From the NCBI GenBank assembly GCA_964470345.1, contig CAYYBE010000003.1:1-64000 (forward strand): DNA of 64,000 nucleotides. Reading direction: 5' to 3'. This document shows positions 34,444 to 42,920 of this stretch, piece by piece (the first letter of the stretch is position 1; each line of letters opens with the position of its first letter). The notes beneath the pieces were generated by a model that saw only the letters and a list, made by a program, of their open reading frames with translations, was not told the origin of the DNA and ran no database searches. This DNA comes from CAYYBE01 sp964470345. GTDB lineage: Bacteria; Babelota; Babeliae; Babelales; Babelaceae. The position numbers and the translations under genes were made by a program.

Positions 34444-35394
34444 TTATAGAGACTCTACAACTATTCCAATAGTAAATTGATCGGGATTGATGTTGTTTCT
34501 ACGGCAGCAGGGGCACGTATGGTGAGCTGTTATCCATGGAGTGATGCATTCTTTGCAAAAACAATGATTGCAAGGAAGAATGACAACTTCATCACCAAAC
34601 TCAAAAGAGTCGCAGCAGATAGTGCATACTTCAGTGATTGACACGGGAAACTGTGGTTCTGGCAACTTGTTCTGATGTGCTATGTTTACGATGAAATGGC
34701 GCGCCATCGCTGCTGTTGATTCGATTCCTGCGTTCTTTGATGCTGAGTCGATTACTAAATTCTTTCTTAAGTTTTCAAAGAATTCGGCAGCTTTCTTGAG
34801 ATCCTTCTCGATCGATATCCCCCTTTGTAAAAATGGGTACATAAATCCTGTGGATAAGGTATCTCCGCTGTTAGCAGCAGCTAAGAGCCATTTAAATGCT
34901 TTCGTGAGATTTTTTTTTGTTCCAATTCCATTAAAATACATGAGACCAAGTTCATATTGTGCTACCGAAGATTCTTGTTGAGCAGCTTGCAGATAATAGT
35001 CGTGGGCGCGTTTAAGGTCTTTAGGTCCATTAGTAGCATGATAGTGTATGTAACCGAGTCTAAAGAGAGCGATTGCATTACTAAGTTTGGCGGCCTGTTC
35101 GTAATAATCGATAGCTCGTTTGATATCTTTGGTTGCGCCACATTGGCCATATTCGTACACGGTGCCTAAGCGAACGAGCTTCCGATCTTCCGTATAATGC
35201 CCTCGGAGCCTAAGACCTAAGCGCTTGAGTTCTTTGTCGGTGTCGGTGATTTCTTGATTTGATGAAGTTGAATCAACACTTGAAGTGCTTGCTGAACTCG
35301 AAGTGCTATAGCTGCTTGCCTGGGATGAATATAAGGCTGGAGCGACGGCAAGGACGGTCAGTATGATGACGAGTTTTTGTGGGTGTAAATTCAT
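34444..35394 (-). CDS. Secreted Sel1-repeat protein with C-terminal RING finger (4)
   Basis: The 316-residue protein has the leader MNLHPQKLVIILTVLAVAPA, a Ser/Thr linker, Sel1 repeats (ALFRLGYIHYHATNGPKDLK, AQYELGLMYFNGIGTKKN), and a RING finger CTIC, LPCNHCFCKEC, CPCC. An extra Cys follows the second ligand (CTICC). Tail QFTIGIVVESL. It is first in the array, with a promoter at 35548-35575. The four paralogs are most alike at the leader, at the RING and in the last Sel1 repeat, while repeat number differs. Confidence 0.88.
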   Translation of the reverse strand: MNLHPQKLVIILTVLAVAPALYSSQASSYSTSSSASTSSVDSTSSNQEITDTDKELKRLGLRLRGHYTEDRKLVRLGTVYEYGQCGATKDIKRAIDYYEQAAKLSNAIALFRLGYIHYHATNGPKDLKRAHDYYLQAAQQESSVAQYELGLMYFNGIGTKKNLTKAFKWLLAAANSGDTLSTGFMYPFLQRGISIEKDLKKAAEFFENLRKNLVIDSASKNAGIESTAAMARHFIVNIAHQNKLPEPQFPVSITEVCTICCDSFEFGDEVVILPCNHCFCKECITPWITAHHTCPCCRRNNINPDQFTIGIVVESL

Positions 35395-35547
35395 ATAAAA
35401 TTCTTTCTGGTAGGTAGATTAATTGAAGATCTACGTTAAAAATAGAGTTCTTGCGAGCTGTCTAGCTTTCAAATTGAGCAATGTGCGACTTGCCTTAGGT
35501 GGTATGCTTTTGCAAGAGGTCAAAATTATTTTGTTATTTTCAGATTT

Positions 35548-35575
35548 ATTCTGCCATAAAAATTTGATTTATCAA
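35548..35575 (-). promoter_or_regulatory. Predicted promoter for the first Sel1-RING pair
   Basis: TTGATA (35570-35575) and CAGAAT (35548-35553) on the minus strand are 16 apart, with AAATTTTT in the spacer. It aligns along its length with the promoter at 33437-33464, so it was probably duplicated with the gene. Confidence 0.5.
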
Positions 35576-35638
35576 TGGTCGAAATCAGAGAAAGAATAAG
35601 GTCGCCTTTGGCTAAAAAGGTGAGCGTTAGGCCGCAGC

Positions 35639-36739
35639 TTATGCAGAGCAGGACATAATTGCTCCGTACCCATAGTTACGTAAGAGTGTGCGCTCCTGTT
35701 TGGTGCGGAAAAAGCCGTCATGCAGGCACTTGATAGCAAGCCCTTTGTACCAGCCGGCGTAATTTTTCACCTCATCGGGGCCCAGGGGCTTGCGGAAGCC
35801 GACGATATAGGGGAAAAACTCGGTGTCGATGATAACGATTTTCCCGGTACCTTCTTCCCACATAAAATTGTCGATATGCGGGTCGATGCGGTTTTCAAAG
35901 AGATGAAAGAGCTGAATGGCGGTTTTACGCTCCTCTTGATTGGTGATTTCAAAGGTTCTTTTTGCCGTAATTGCTTGGCAGACCACCGCATAGACTGAAG
36001 GGAATTGGGTCACTAGTTGCTGGGGAGCCATATAGTCTCCTCGCACCTCAAACCAGGGGGCGTCGAGCGGGGTCCAAAACCATTTTTTTGGAATAGCGAT
36101 TTTATCACGCCACAGGTCGCTTTCTGCGACGATTTTGGTAACTTTTTCAGCATTTTTTATTCGATTAAACCCAGAAAGAAAGCGGGAGGCCCCACCACCC
36201 ATTAAAAAGAAGAAGCTTGGCTCAAAGCCTTTGGAAAACGGATTGACGAATGTGCTGGGTGTTTCCATGAACAGTTTTACGACAATGGGATACTGTTTAT
36301 GTTTGAGCACAATAACGCCAGCATGGGTAATCGCATTGAAGTTACTATTTTTTAAGACTTTCCAATTAGCGTACTCTTTCTTTTGGGCAACTGAGTCCTG
36401 TATTTCATGGGTGACTTCATCAAGATGTATTTTGATAATAATGCCAGGAACTTTTGTAATCCCGTCACGGGCTAGAATCTGTGCATCGGGAAGGGACCGT
36501 GCCATGAGATATTTTTTATCAAATTGTTCAAAGACAGCATTTGCCTCAAGGTTTGCGTGGTAGAGGTGATACACTTGATCATCAATATCCTCATCATTTT
36601 GGTCTTCTTGTGGGACCCAGCGAACGGCAAGATGGGGAATTTCTTCGCCATGTGGACGGAAAATACTGCGACAGACAAGCTCGGTTGTTGAGCCAATGAT
36701 GGCACTTGTGGATAAGATCCAAGCGAATAGGTTCTTCAT
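35639..36739 (-). CDS. Secreted protein with kinase-like motifs
   Basis: The 366-residue protein has an N-terminal signal-like segment (MKNLFAWILSTSAIIGSTTE). Its C-terminal part has DPHIDNFMW (His288-Asn291) followed by KIVIIDTEFFP (Asp305), the spacing of the HxDxxxxN and metal-binding Asp in atypical or aminoglycoside-type kinases. VVKLF near 160 could supply the ATP lysine, and FLMGGGASRF is a Gly-rich stretch. The family is not certain; a secreted small-molecule or protein kinase is the best reading. It stands apart from the Sel1-RING genes, 245 bases away on the same strand. Confidence 0.5.
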   Translation of the reverse strand: MKNLFAWILSTSAIIGSTTELVCRSIFRPHGEEIPHLAVRWVPQEDQNDEDIDDQVYHLYHANLEANAVFEQFDKKYLMARSLPDAQILARDGITKVPGIIIKIHLDEVTHEIQDSVAQKKEYANWKVLKNSNFNAITHAGVIVLKHKQYPIVVKLFMETPSTFVNPFSKGFEPSFFFLMGGGASRFLSGFNRIKNAEKVTKIVAESDLWRDKIAIPKKWFWTPLDAPWFEVRGDYMAPQQLVTQFPSVYAVVCQAITAKRTFEITNQEERKTAIQLFHLFENRIDPHIDNFMWEEGTGKIVIIDTEFFPYIVGFRKPLGPDEVKNYAGWYKGLAIKCLHDGFFRTKQERTLLRNYGYGAIMSCSA

Positions 36740-36910
36740 ACTGCTCCTTACAATAACTACTCACCTGATAGTTTAGTGGAAAAAAATGGGTCCAAGCAAG
36801 AAAGTTGATTTTTTTTCTTTTCGTCTGTTAAGCTAAAGCCAGTTGATTGGATCTCTTGCAAAAAGTTACAAGAGCTCTGTTTTGATTCCAACAAGTCAAA
36901 AAGGTGAGTT

Positions 36911-37450
36911 ATGGAGCGTACCGAAACAGAATGGGAAAATCGTCGACAACAAGTGTTGCATCGCATGAGTTCATTGCCACAAAAAATGCTTATGTGTTCT
37001 GAATATGAGAACCTTGCAGAACTGGTTCTTCATGATCTTTCCCACCCGCAGTGTTTTAATCTGTCTAAAGCTGCATTTTTTATTGATAACCCTGACTTTG
37101 ATTGTCTGCAGGGAGTTGCTGGGATAGCAACTGAAGAGCCGGGAGTGCGTATGGCAAATGCTTGGGAAGAGCGTGAGCAGTTTGCTTCTCAGATGCGTTC
37201 TTCGGCGTTTAATACGTTAGTGCGTTCATTGACTGGTCCAAGCATGTATCGCTCAGGAAAGCATGTTGACGAGGAAGTTGCGAAATTTATCCGTCCGCTT
37301 GCCCTGCAAAAACCGGTCTGGCGTATTTTTAAAACAAAGCATGGAAACCAAGGGATTTTTGTATTTGAATCTCCTGAAGTTTCACACCCGCTTGTACAAG
37401 AAGATATTGCCCTCGGAGCAGCCTTTTTAGGGTTTTGTCCCATGAGGTAA
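36911..37450 (+). CDS. Hypothetical cytoplasmic protein
   Basis: The 179-residue protein has no signal peptide. It begins with a charged helix (MERTETEWENRRQQVLHRM) and contains LVLHDLSHPQCFNLSKAAFFIDNPDFDCLQ (given only as position: about 38-67) and VWRIFKTKHGNQGIFVFESP. One His/Cys-rich stretch could bind metal. AAGGTGAG precedes ATG 36911. It is divergent from the kinase-like gene. No family is recognised. Confidence 0.6.
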   Translation: MERTETEWENRRQQVLHRMSSLPQKMLMCSEYENLAELVLHDLSHPQCFNLSKAAFFIDNPDFDCLQGVAGIATEEPGVRMANAWEEREQFASQMRSSAFNTLVRSLTGPSMYRSGKHVDEEVAKFIRPLALQKPVWRIFKTKHGNQGIFVFESPEVSHPLVQEDIALGAAFLGFCPMR

Positions 37451-37546
37451 CGTTTCTTCACTGTGCGACATAGGCTTGCTGTAAAAAACCGTGTATCCTA
37501 AGATCACGATGATCTGGCGTACGTAGGTTTTTTATGGGGGCGATTC

Positions 37547-38464
37547 GTGTTTGATATTTTTATTGCTTTTGCAGCAATGGCGTGTGGAATGATTGCAAAC
37601 AAGTTTGTTTTGCAAGGCATCTCTTTTGATCTGTTTGTTGGTATCCGCATGTTTATATCAGGCATGCTCCTCTTTGTGTTTACGGTGTTTACCTCGCAGC
37701 GTCTTCGTTGGTCCTATCTTCGCGCTGATATTGTTAAAATTCTTTTGATCTCGTTTTGTACTTCATTAATTCCTGCCATATTAAAAGCGTATGCGATCTC
37801 TTATCTTCCGATGTCAAAGTATGCATTACTGGGCTCTATTGAGCCGTTTGTGACTGCGATGTATGCCTATATCTTATGGAATGAACGACTTTCATGGAAA
37901 AAAATTATAGGCATAGCGGTCGCATTTTTTGGGGTTTCTATCTATGTCCTCACGACATCGCCCGTTGAACTGCAGTGGGGCGAGCTTTTGTATATCTCTT
38001 TTCCTGAGCTTGCTGTTATTGGTAGTGTGATTCTTAGCCGTTATGGCTGGATCTTGGTGCAGCTTATGCTCAAGAAAGATCGCTATACTCCTGTTGAGAT
38101 GAATAGTTTAACGATGCTTTTGAGTGGTGCAATGGGGCTTGGCCTGGCAGCTACTCATGGTTCTTCAATCTTTGTTGCTCCAGGAAAGATGGGGATGTTT
38201 GTTGCTGCATTTGCATTTACGATTATCGTCGGAAATCTTTTTGGGTATACGCTGTACAGTTATGCACTGAAAAAGCATAGCGCCGTCTGGGTTTCATTGG
38301 CCGGTCTTTCAATTCCGCCCATGGTCTTTCTGGGCTCTAATCTCTTGGGTTGGGAGGGCTGTTCGCTCAGCTTCTTTGTAGCACTTGCTGTGCTGTGCAC
38401 CGGTTTCTTTATCTTTTATCTTGATGAGTTGCGCGGGAAAAAGAGCGCAGCGCAGAACCAATAA
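37547..38464 (+). CDS. EamA/DMT family transporter
   Basis: The 305-residue protein has ten predicted membrane helices in two EamA repeats: an N-terminal MIANKFVLQGISFDLFVGIR block, YLPMSKYALLGSIEPFVTAM at the end of the first half, and a second half with YTLYSYALKKHSAVWVSLAG. Drug/metabolite transporters of this type export amino acids or other small molecules, or act as nucleotide-sugar carriers; the substrate cannot be read from sequence. GTG 37547 starts the frame, with GGGGG eleven bases upstream. A basic C-terminal tail follows. Confidence 0.85.
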   Translation: MFDIFIAFAAMACGMIANKFVLQGISFDLFVGIRMFISGMLLFVFTVFTSQRLRWSYLRADIVKILLISFCTSLIPAILKAYAISYLPMSKYALLGSIEPFVTAMYAYILWNERLSWKKIIGIAVAFFGVSIYVLTTSPVELQWGELLYISFPELAVIGSVILSRYGWILVQLMLKKDRYTPVEMNSLTMLLSGAMGLGLAATHGSSIFVAPGKMGMFVAAFAFTIIVGNLFGYTLYSYALKKHSAVWVSLAGLSIPPMVFLGSNLLGWEGCSLSFFVALAVLCTGFFIFYLDELRGKKSAAQNQ

Positions 38465-38755
38465 GAGTACAGAACTCGCACTTTACAGTAGTAAGATTTT
38501 TTGCCTACGCGACTATTCTTAACTTTGTATTTCCAGAGACTTTTATCGCTCCGGCGAAAGAGCGAGGGCTGCGCCCTTCGAACCCATTTTTTACAAAAGA
38601 CTGGTGTGTTCTTAGGTTAGAATTGTATTAAGAATAGGTAGTTTTCCGCACTTTTCTTAGAAGTTTTATATCTTTTTTAATTAAATATTGCAATCTGAAA
38701 TAATATTATAATAAACTGAATTAAGAAGAGATAGCTAGATAAGAAAGGTGTTGAC
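38465..38755. other. Intergenic region with AT-rich promoter and GC hairpin
   Basis: A short GAGGGC-TGC-GCCCTT hairpin lies near 38563-38577, the same GGGCTGCGCCC core as near 48350. Further on is a perfect TATAAT at 38707-38712 with only weak -35 candidates; it would serve the small gene at 38756. No other gene is seen. Confidence 0.4.
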
Positions 38756-38929
38756 ATGAAAAGCATGAAAAAAATAGAAACAGATGGGCGTTCAAAGAAG
38801 GCTTCAGCTCAGCATAGTAATAATGAGCGGTTATTGCCTGCAGAGGTAAAAAGTAAAACTGCTGGGTTAGCTGAACGTGGCCGTTTCATTGGAAAAAAGT
38901 GGTTTCCAGAGACGAAGGCCAAGAGCTAA
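38756..38929 (+). CDS. Small basic protein (57 residues), unknown
   Basis: ATG 38756 follows AAGAAAGG at eight bases and a perfect TATAAT upstream. The product is basic and hydrophilic, starting MKSMKKIETDGRSKKAS and ending AERGRFIGKKWFPETKAKS. It overlaps the pgk stop codon by four bases on the opposite strand. Coding status rests on promoter, ribosome binding site and composition only. It may be a nucleic-acid-associated protein, but no family is recognised. Confidence 0.5.
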   Translation: MKSMKKIETDGRSKKASAQHSNNERLLPAEVKSKTAGLAERGRFIGKKWFPETKAKS

Positions 38930-39999
38930 CGTAAAAGCGCATCAAGCGCAGGGAGTGGCTCGTTTGCCAGATAGGCAAGGGTAGCTCCACCACCGGTAGA
39001 ACACCAGTCTACCTGGTTGAGGAGATTGAAAAATTTCAGTGCTGCGACAGTACTTCCCCCCCCAACCACGCGATACGCGTGCGCTTGGGTTACTGATTGC
39101 AGCACTGTTCTTAATTCGTGGGTTGTCGTTGGCTTTGCCAGATCACCCATCGGCCCATTAACAAAAACAGTTTTTGCCTGCATAATCAGTGGCTTCCAGA
39201 GCTCTGCCGTCTGAGGTCCAATGCTGATAACCGTATCAGTTGGCGTAATTTCATGAGGCTCTTTATAAACCAGGGTGCCATCCCAACCTTCAAGCCCTAC
39301 CAGATAGTCGATCGGCAGGTGGAGGTTAACCCCTTTTTCATCAGCAATTTTTGTAAGCTCTGGCAAAAGATCGGTCCAACAGGGGCATATTAACACATCA
39401 GTTGCAATCGTACACAGTCCGGGAAAATATCTCAGTTTCTCAGCGGCTTTGTTACCGCCAAGAATCATAAGCGCTGGATGTTCAGCGTGCTCTTTGAGCT
39501 TGCCGAGCATCTGGAGCTCCTTTTCAATTAAAAAACCGATTCCGCGGTGTTCTGCGTCAAACAACGTTGGCAAGGTTACCAGCGATGTATCTGAACGGTG
39601 GCAGCTTGCAAAGGCATCATTTACATAAAAGTCGATAGAACGAGCAAGGTGCTTGGCGTAGGCCATGCTGTTGCTTTGCACATCTTCAGAGAACCTGAGA
39701 TTTTCCAAAACAGTAACTCGTTGCGTATACCCGTGATTTACAAACCAGGCTGCCAGTGGTGCTGTAGTAAGCTGTTCATCATGATCAGAGGGTCGACCCC
39801 GGTGGGTACCGATGGTGACGTGGGCTCCTTTGTCTAACAAACAATCAAGGGTTGGTATAATTGCTTTAAGCCGGAAATCATCAAGAATTACCGAATCTTC
39901 AGTAGGGACATTGAGATCTGCGCGTAAAAAGACCCGCTTGTTCTCCAAGTCCCATTGGCCAATGGGGGAACGAAGTTGTGTAGAGCGATCGGTCAGCAT
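38926..39999 (-). CDS. pgk: Phosphoglycerate kinase (short, divergent)
   Basis: The 357-residue protein has RVFLRADLNVPTEDSVILDD, TIGTHRGRPSDHD (usual SHLGRP), VTVLENLRFSEDV, YVNDAFASCHRSDTS, LMILGGNKAAEKL (usual GGAKVSDK; Lys kept), FVNGPMGDL and CSTGGGATLAYL. It interconverts 1,3-bisphosphoglycerate and 3-phosphoglycerate with ATP. It is about 35 residues shorter than the usual 390. ATG 39999 is chosen: after collapsing the duplicated 55 bases, the upstream permease ends TAAG-ATG, with GAGG six bases ahead. Confidence 0.92.
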   Translation of the reverse strand: MLTDRSTQLRSPIGQWDLENKRVFLRADLNVPTEDSVILDDFRLKAIIPTLDCLLDKGAHVTIGTHRGRPSDHDEQLTTAPLAAWFVNHGYTQRVTVLENLRFSEDVQSNSMAYAKHLARSIDFYVNDAFASCHRSDTSLVTLPTLFDAEHRGIGFLIEKELQMLGKLKEHAEHPALMILGGNKAAEKLRYFPGLCTIATDVLICPCWTDLLPELTKIADEKGVNLHLPIDYLVGLEGWDGTLVYKEPHEITPTDTVISIGPQTAELWKPLIMQAKTVFVNGPMGDLAKPTTTHELRTVLQSVTQAHAYRVVGGGSTVAALKFFNLLNQVDWCSTGGGATLAYLANEPLPALDALLR

Positions 40000-40000
40000 C

Positions 40001-41391
40001 TTACGCCTCAAACTTCAAAATATGCGAGACATCAATGCTGCGTATCTGTCGCGTTGGGTANNNNNNNNNNNNNNNNNNNNNNNNNNNNNNNNNNNNNNNN
40101 NNNNNNNNNNNNNNNNNNNNNNNNNNNNNNNNNNNNNNNNNNNNNNNNNNNNNNNNNNNNCCTCAAACTTCAAAATATGCGAGACATCAATGCTGCGTAT
40201 CTGTCGCGTTGGGTACCACGTTGCCAATAGGCTTAAGATAAGTGCCGCGAAAAAGACAGAAAGCACAATCGTACTACTCATATGGGCAGGGACGTAGGAA
40301 GAATAATAAATATCAGGTAGATGAATAAGCTGGAAGTGGTCGATGAGGAAACTAGCGGCAATGGCACCGGCCAAACCAACAACCGCTGCACTTACCGTAA
40401 TACTGATCCCAATAAGCATAAAGCTAAAAATAATGGCCCGTTGGGACATGCCCAATGAAAAGAGGACGGCAATCGTACGCCGTTTATGGGTGACATACAT
40501 AAACAGCAGTGAAATCGTATTCATGCTGGCAATAAGCACAATAAGCAGCAGAATTAACAACATCGCATATTTTTCAAGGGTGAGCGCACTTACCAGCGCA
40601 GGGTAGAGATCATACCATCCCAATACGGACAGAGGCGCAAATCGGCGTGCGAGCGCTTGTTGCGCTGCATGGGGATCAACCCCTTGCTTGAGCTTAATGT
40701 TGATATGGGTTGTTTGCGCGTCAGGGGCAATCGTCGACCGTACAAAATTTTGTGCAGCAAAAATGCCATTCATATCAAATTCGTCGATGCCGGTTGCGAA
40801 AATACCCCCAATTTGTGCAGGTATTTTTTCCAGGGAAACATAATTACTCTCTTGGTCCTGGGAAGGAACGAGCAGTTCGATCATGTCGCCTGTGTGGGCT
40901 CCCAATTCTGTCGCAAGCCCTTTGCCGACCAAAACCTGCCGCCCCTTAAAGAGCTCTGCAAAAGGGAGATCGACCGGTTCAATAATCGTTCCAGCCAGTG
41001 AGCTTACACAGGGTGCCGTTGCTGGGTCAATGCTGGTAACAAAGGCAACCGAGGGAACATCATTGTTGGCTTGCAATGTGACGAGTGTATGATGGATGTC
41101 GCTGGGTGTTGTTGCAGCAACAAGATGCGAAAAATCTTTTTTGATAATCGATTGGATTGCTGGATAATTGAGTCCGCGCGCCGTTGAACGTATGATAAGG
41201 TCTGCGTGGATACCCTGGATTTTTTGATGGGTGACCTCTTCAAAGCCTTTCATGATTGAGGCAATAAGGGCAAGGGCAAAAGTGCTGATGCAAATGCCCC
41301 AAAAACAGAGTTTTATCATAGCGGAGATAGAACGTTCATAGGAAGAAGTTCTTACAAGGCGCCAGGCGATAAGGAATGGGAGTTTTGTCAT
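40001..41391 (-). CDS. LolC/LolE-type ABC transporter permease (interrupted by assembly gap)
   Basis: The protein of about 412 residues has the LolCE layout: a first membrane helix after MTKLPFLIAWRLVRTSS, a large periplasmic domain (about 45-260), and three C-terminal helices ending ATWYPTRQIRSIDVSHIL. It works with an ATPase to release lipoproteins from the inner membrane. The frame runs into the 100-N gap. Because the 55 bases at 40006-40060 and 40161-40215 are identical, the natural end is ...HILKFEA with stop 40001-40003, directly before pgk. Any residues read across the gap are artefacts. Confidence 0.85.
40006..40060. repeat. 55-base duplication flanking an N gap (left copy)
   Basis: The 55 bases before the gap (40006-40060) are identical to the 55 bases after it (40161-40215). 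This is what is left when two contigs that overlap by one k-mer are joined with a fixed 100-N spacer. Confidence 0.9.
40061..40160. other. Scaffold gap of 100 N
   Basis: Exactly 100 N. The flanking duplication suggests no sequence is missing and the two sides overlap. Confidence 0.97.
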
Positions 41392-41489
41392 AAGCTTTAC
41401 GAAAGATATTTTTATTTTAATCGATTATGTTATTGTTTCATAACCACCCTTTGTACTATAACAAAGGAAGAGAGGGAAAGGAATTATTT

Positions 41490-42125
41490 ATGATGAAACG
41501 AATACTATTTTGTATGTTGCCACTCTGCTTGTTATCCTCATGTACGCGGTATTACCGTTGGGGAAAGCAGCAGTTTACACAAGTTGATAAACGGGCGGGG
41601 GATGACCAAGCGGTGGTTTCGTATCTCCGTTCGGTTGATCTGTATGATGAGTTTCAGACGGTGGGGATGTTTGATGCCCTCTGGCTCTCTGATGAGGTAC
41701 GCCTCCATTATATAGATCAAATCGCCAAGCGCTTTGCCTTGCTCGATGATAAAGTGGCAAAAATGCGCAAAGATATCCGAGAAGAACATGAGCGCCTGTT
41801 AAGCTTCTATCTTGTTATGACCCAAAATAATGATGGGATTTTGCCAGAATTAGCAGCTCGTGATGCGCAAGCAACCTGGGCGGTTGTTCTTCGCCAGGAT
41901 GGAAAAGAATATCCGGTAAAAACGGTAACCCGTGTTGACCTTGAGCCAGAGTATCGTCAAATTTTTGGAAAGAGATATTCCCGTTACCGCACCGCTTATC
42001 AACTTGATTTTAATCGTTATTCTGCAAAAATGACTGATCTACTTCCAACCAGCGAACGTCCGCTTGAATTAGTTATTCGTTCTGCAAAGTATAACGTCAG
42101 TTTTTCATGGAGAGGTAATAAGTGA
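41490..42125 (+). CDS. Lipoprotein, unknown
   Basis: The 211-residue protein has a signal peptide with lipobox LLSSC (Cys18), then a helical charged domain (LHYIDQIAKRFALLDDKVAK, MRKDIREEHERLLSFYLVM) and a beta-rich C-terminal part (AQATWAVVLRQDGKEYP, LELVIRSAKYNVSFSWRG). AAGGAA six bases upstream supports ATG 41490. Its stop overlaps the rpiB GTG start (GTGA), so both are co-translated. It is divergent from the LolC/E-type permease. No family is recognised. Confidence 0.7.
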   Translation: MMKRILFCMLPLCLLSSCTRYYRWGKQQFTQVDKRAGDDQAVVSYLRSVDLYDEFQTVGMFDALWLSDEVRLHYIDQIAKRFALLDDKVAKMRKDIREEHERLLSFYLVMTQNNDGILPELAARDAQATWAVVLRQDGKEYPVKTVTRVDLEPEYRQIFGKRYSRYRTAYQLDFNRYSAKMTDLLPTSERPLELVIRSAKYNVSFSWRGNK

Positions 42126-42511
42126 GTGATACTATGAGCATAGCTCTTGGGGCTGATCATCGTGGTTTTGCTTGCAAAGAATATCTAAAGAGCCAACAGT
42201 CGCTTGGCTCTTTAGCGTTGCAGTGGCTCGATACGGGGACCTTCTCGCAAGAGCGGACTGATTACCCGATCTATGCCCGTACGGTGGTTTCTGCAATAAT
42301 TGCAGGTAAAGCTCAGCTTGGGATTTTACTCTGTGGTTCGGGTGCTGGCATGGCAATTGCTGCCAACCGCACGCCCGGTATCTACGCAGCGGTTGCTTGG
42401 AATGTTGATGTTGCTCGCGCGATGCGTGCTGACGACCATGTTAACGTACTGGTACTTCCCACTGATTATATTTCGCAAGAACAAGCGGTTGCCATTGTTA
42501 CGGCATGGCTT
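42122..42511 (+). CDS. rpiB: Ribose-5-phosphate isomerase B (3' end lost in gap)
   Basis: The 130 visible residues include the RpiB/LacA signatures ALGADHRGFACKEYLK, GILLCGSGAGMAIAANRTPG and an R..DHVNVLVLP block (usual HNDANVLVLG). The enzyme interconverts ribose-5-phosphate and ribulose-5-phosphate. GTG 42122 is preferred for its GAGAGG site; ATG 42134 is an alternative. The frame enters the second N gap at AIVTAWL, so about 15-20 C-terminal residues are missing. Confidence 0.9.
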
Positions 42512-42611
42512 NNNNNNNNNNNNNNNNNNNNNNNNNNNNNNNNNNNNNNNNNNNNNNNNNNNNNNNNNNNNNNNNNNNNNNNNNNNNNNNNNNNNNNNNN
42601 NNNNNNNNNNN
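42512..42611. other. Scaffold gap of 100 N
   Basis: Exactly 100 N. Unlike the first gap, the flanks do not share sequence, so real sequence, including the rpiB end, is missing. True length is unknown. Confidence 0.97.
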
Positions 42612-42920
42612 ATTTTTTATATCGTGGGGGACTATCGCCCCCACGGCCCCCAATCGTGGATCATTTATTCTCTTTGCAAGGAATAGGTGTGTTTTTCGAT
42701 TTGCCGCCTCTGGCCCTGCTTGCAAGAAGTTGTCTTAGCTTAATATGACTGTGTGGATTGACATTGCAAACTTTCTATCGGGGGTTTGGGGGCCGAAGGT
42801 CCCCATAAGAATTAAAACTTTATTCTGATTAGCCCTTGGCGGGTGTATCACTTTTAAATACAGAAGAGCCACGCTGGATGCGTGGCTCTTGAACTGTAAC
42901 GTATACGTTTGAGTAACGTC
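42612..42920. other. 309-base non-coding region with GC hairpins
   Basis: No gene is seen. It holds GGGGG/CCCCC-rich inverted segments just after the gap (GTGGGGG-ACTATCG-CCCCCAC, 42624-42644), a GGGGGCC...GGTCCCC stretch near 42789-42808, and a terminator hairpin at 42864-42890. Confidence 0.5.
42864..42890. terminator. Perfect 11-bp hairpin downstream of the pseudo-AAA gene
   Basis: AAGAGCCACGC, loop TGGAT, GCGTGGCTCTT. It lies 30 bases past the end of the 42921-44558 gene. There is no clean T tract on either strand, so termination strength is uncertain. Confidence 0.55.

Noticed and set aside
34848..34858. DnaA box as a replication origin
   Set aside because: Single TGTGGATAA sites lie inside coding genes far from dnaA; no cluster or AT-rich unwinding region accompanies them.
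40015..40160. C-terminal extension of the permease beyond the N gap
   Set aside because: It is read through 100 N of arbitrary length; collapsing the duplicated 55 bases gives a natural stop at 40001-40003.
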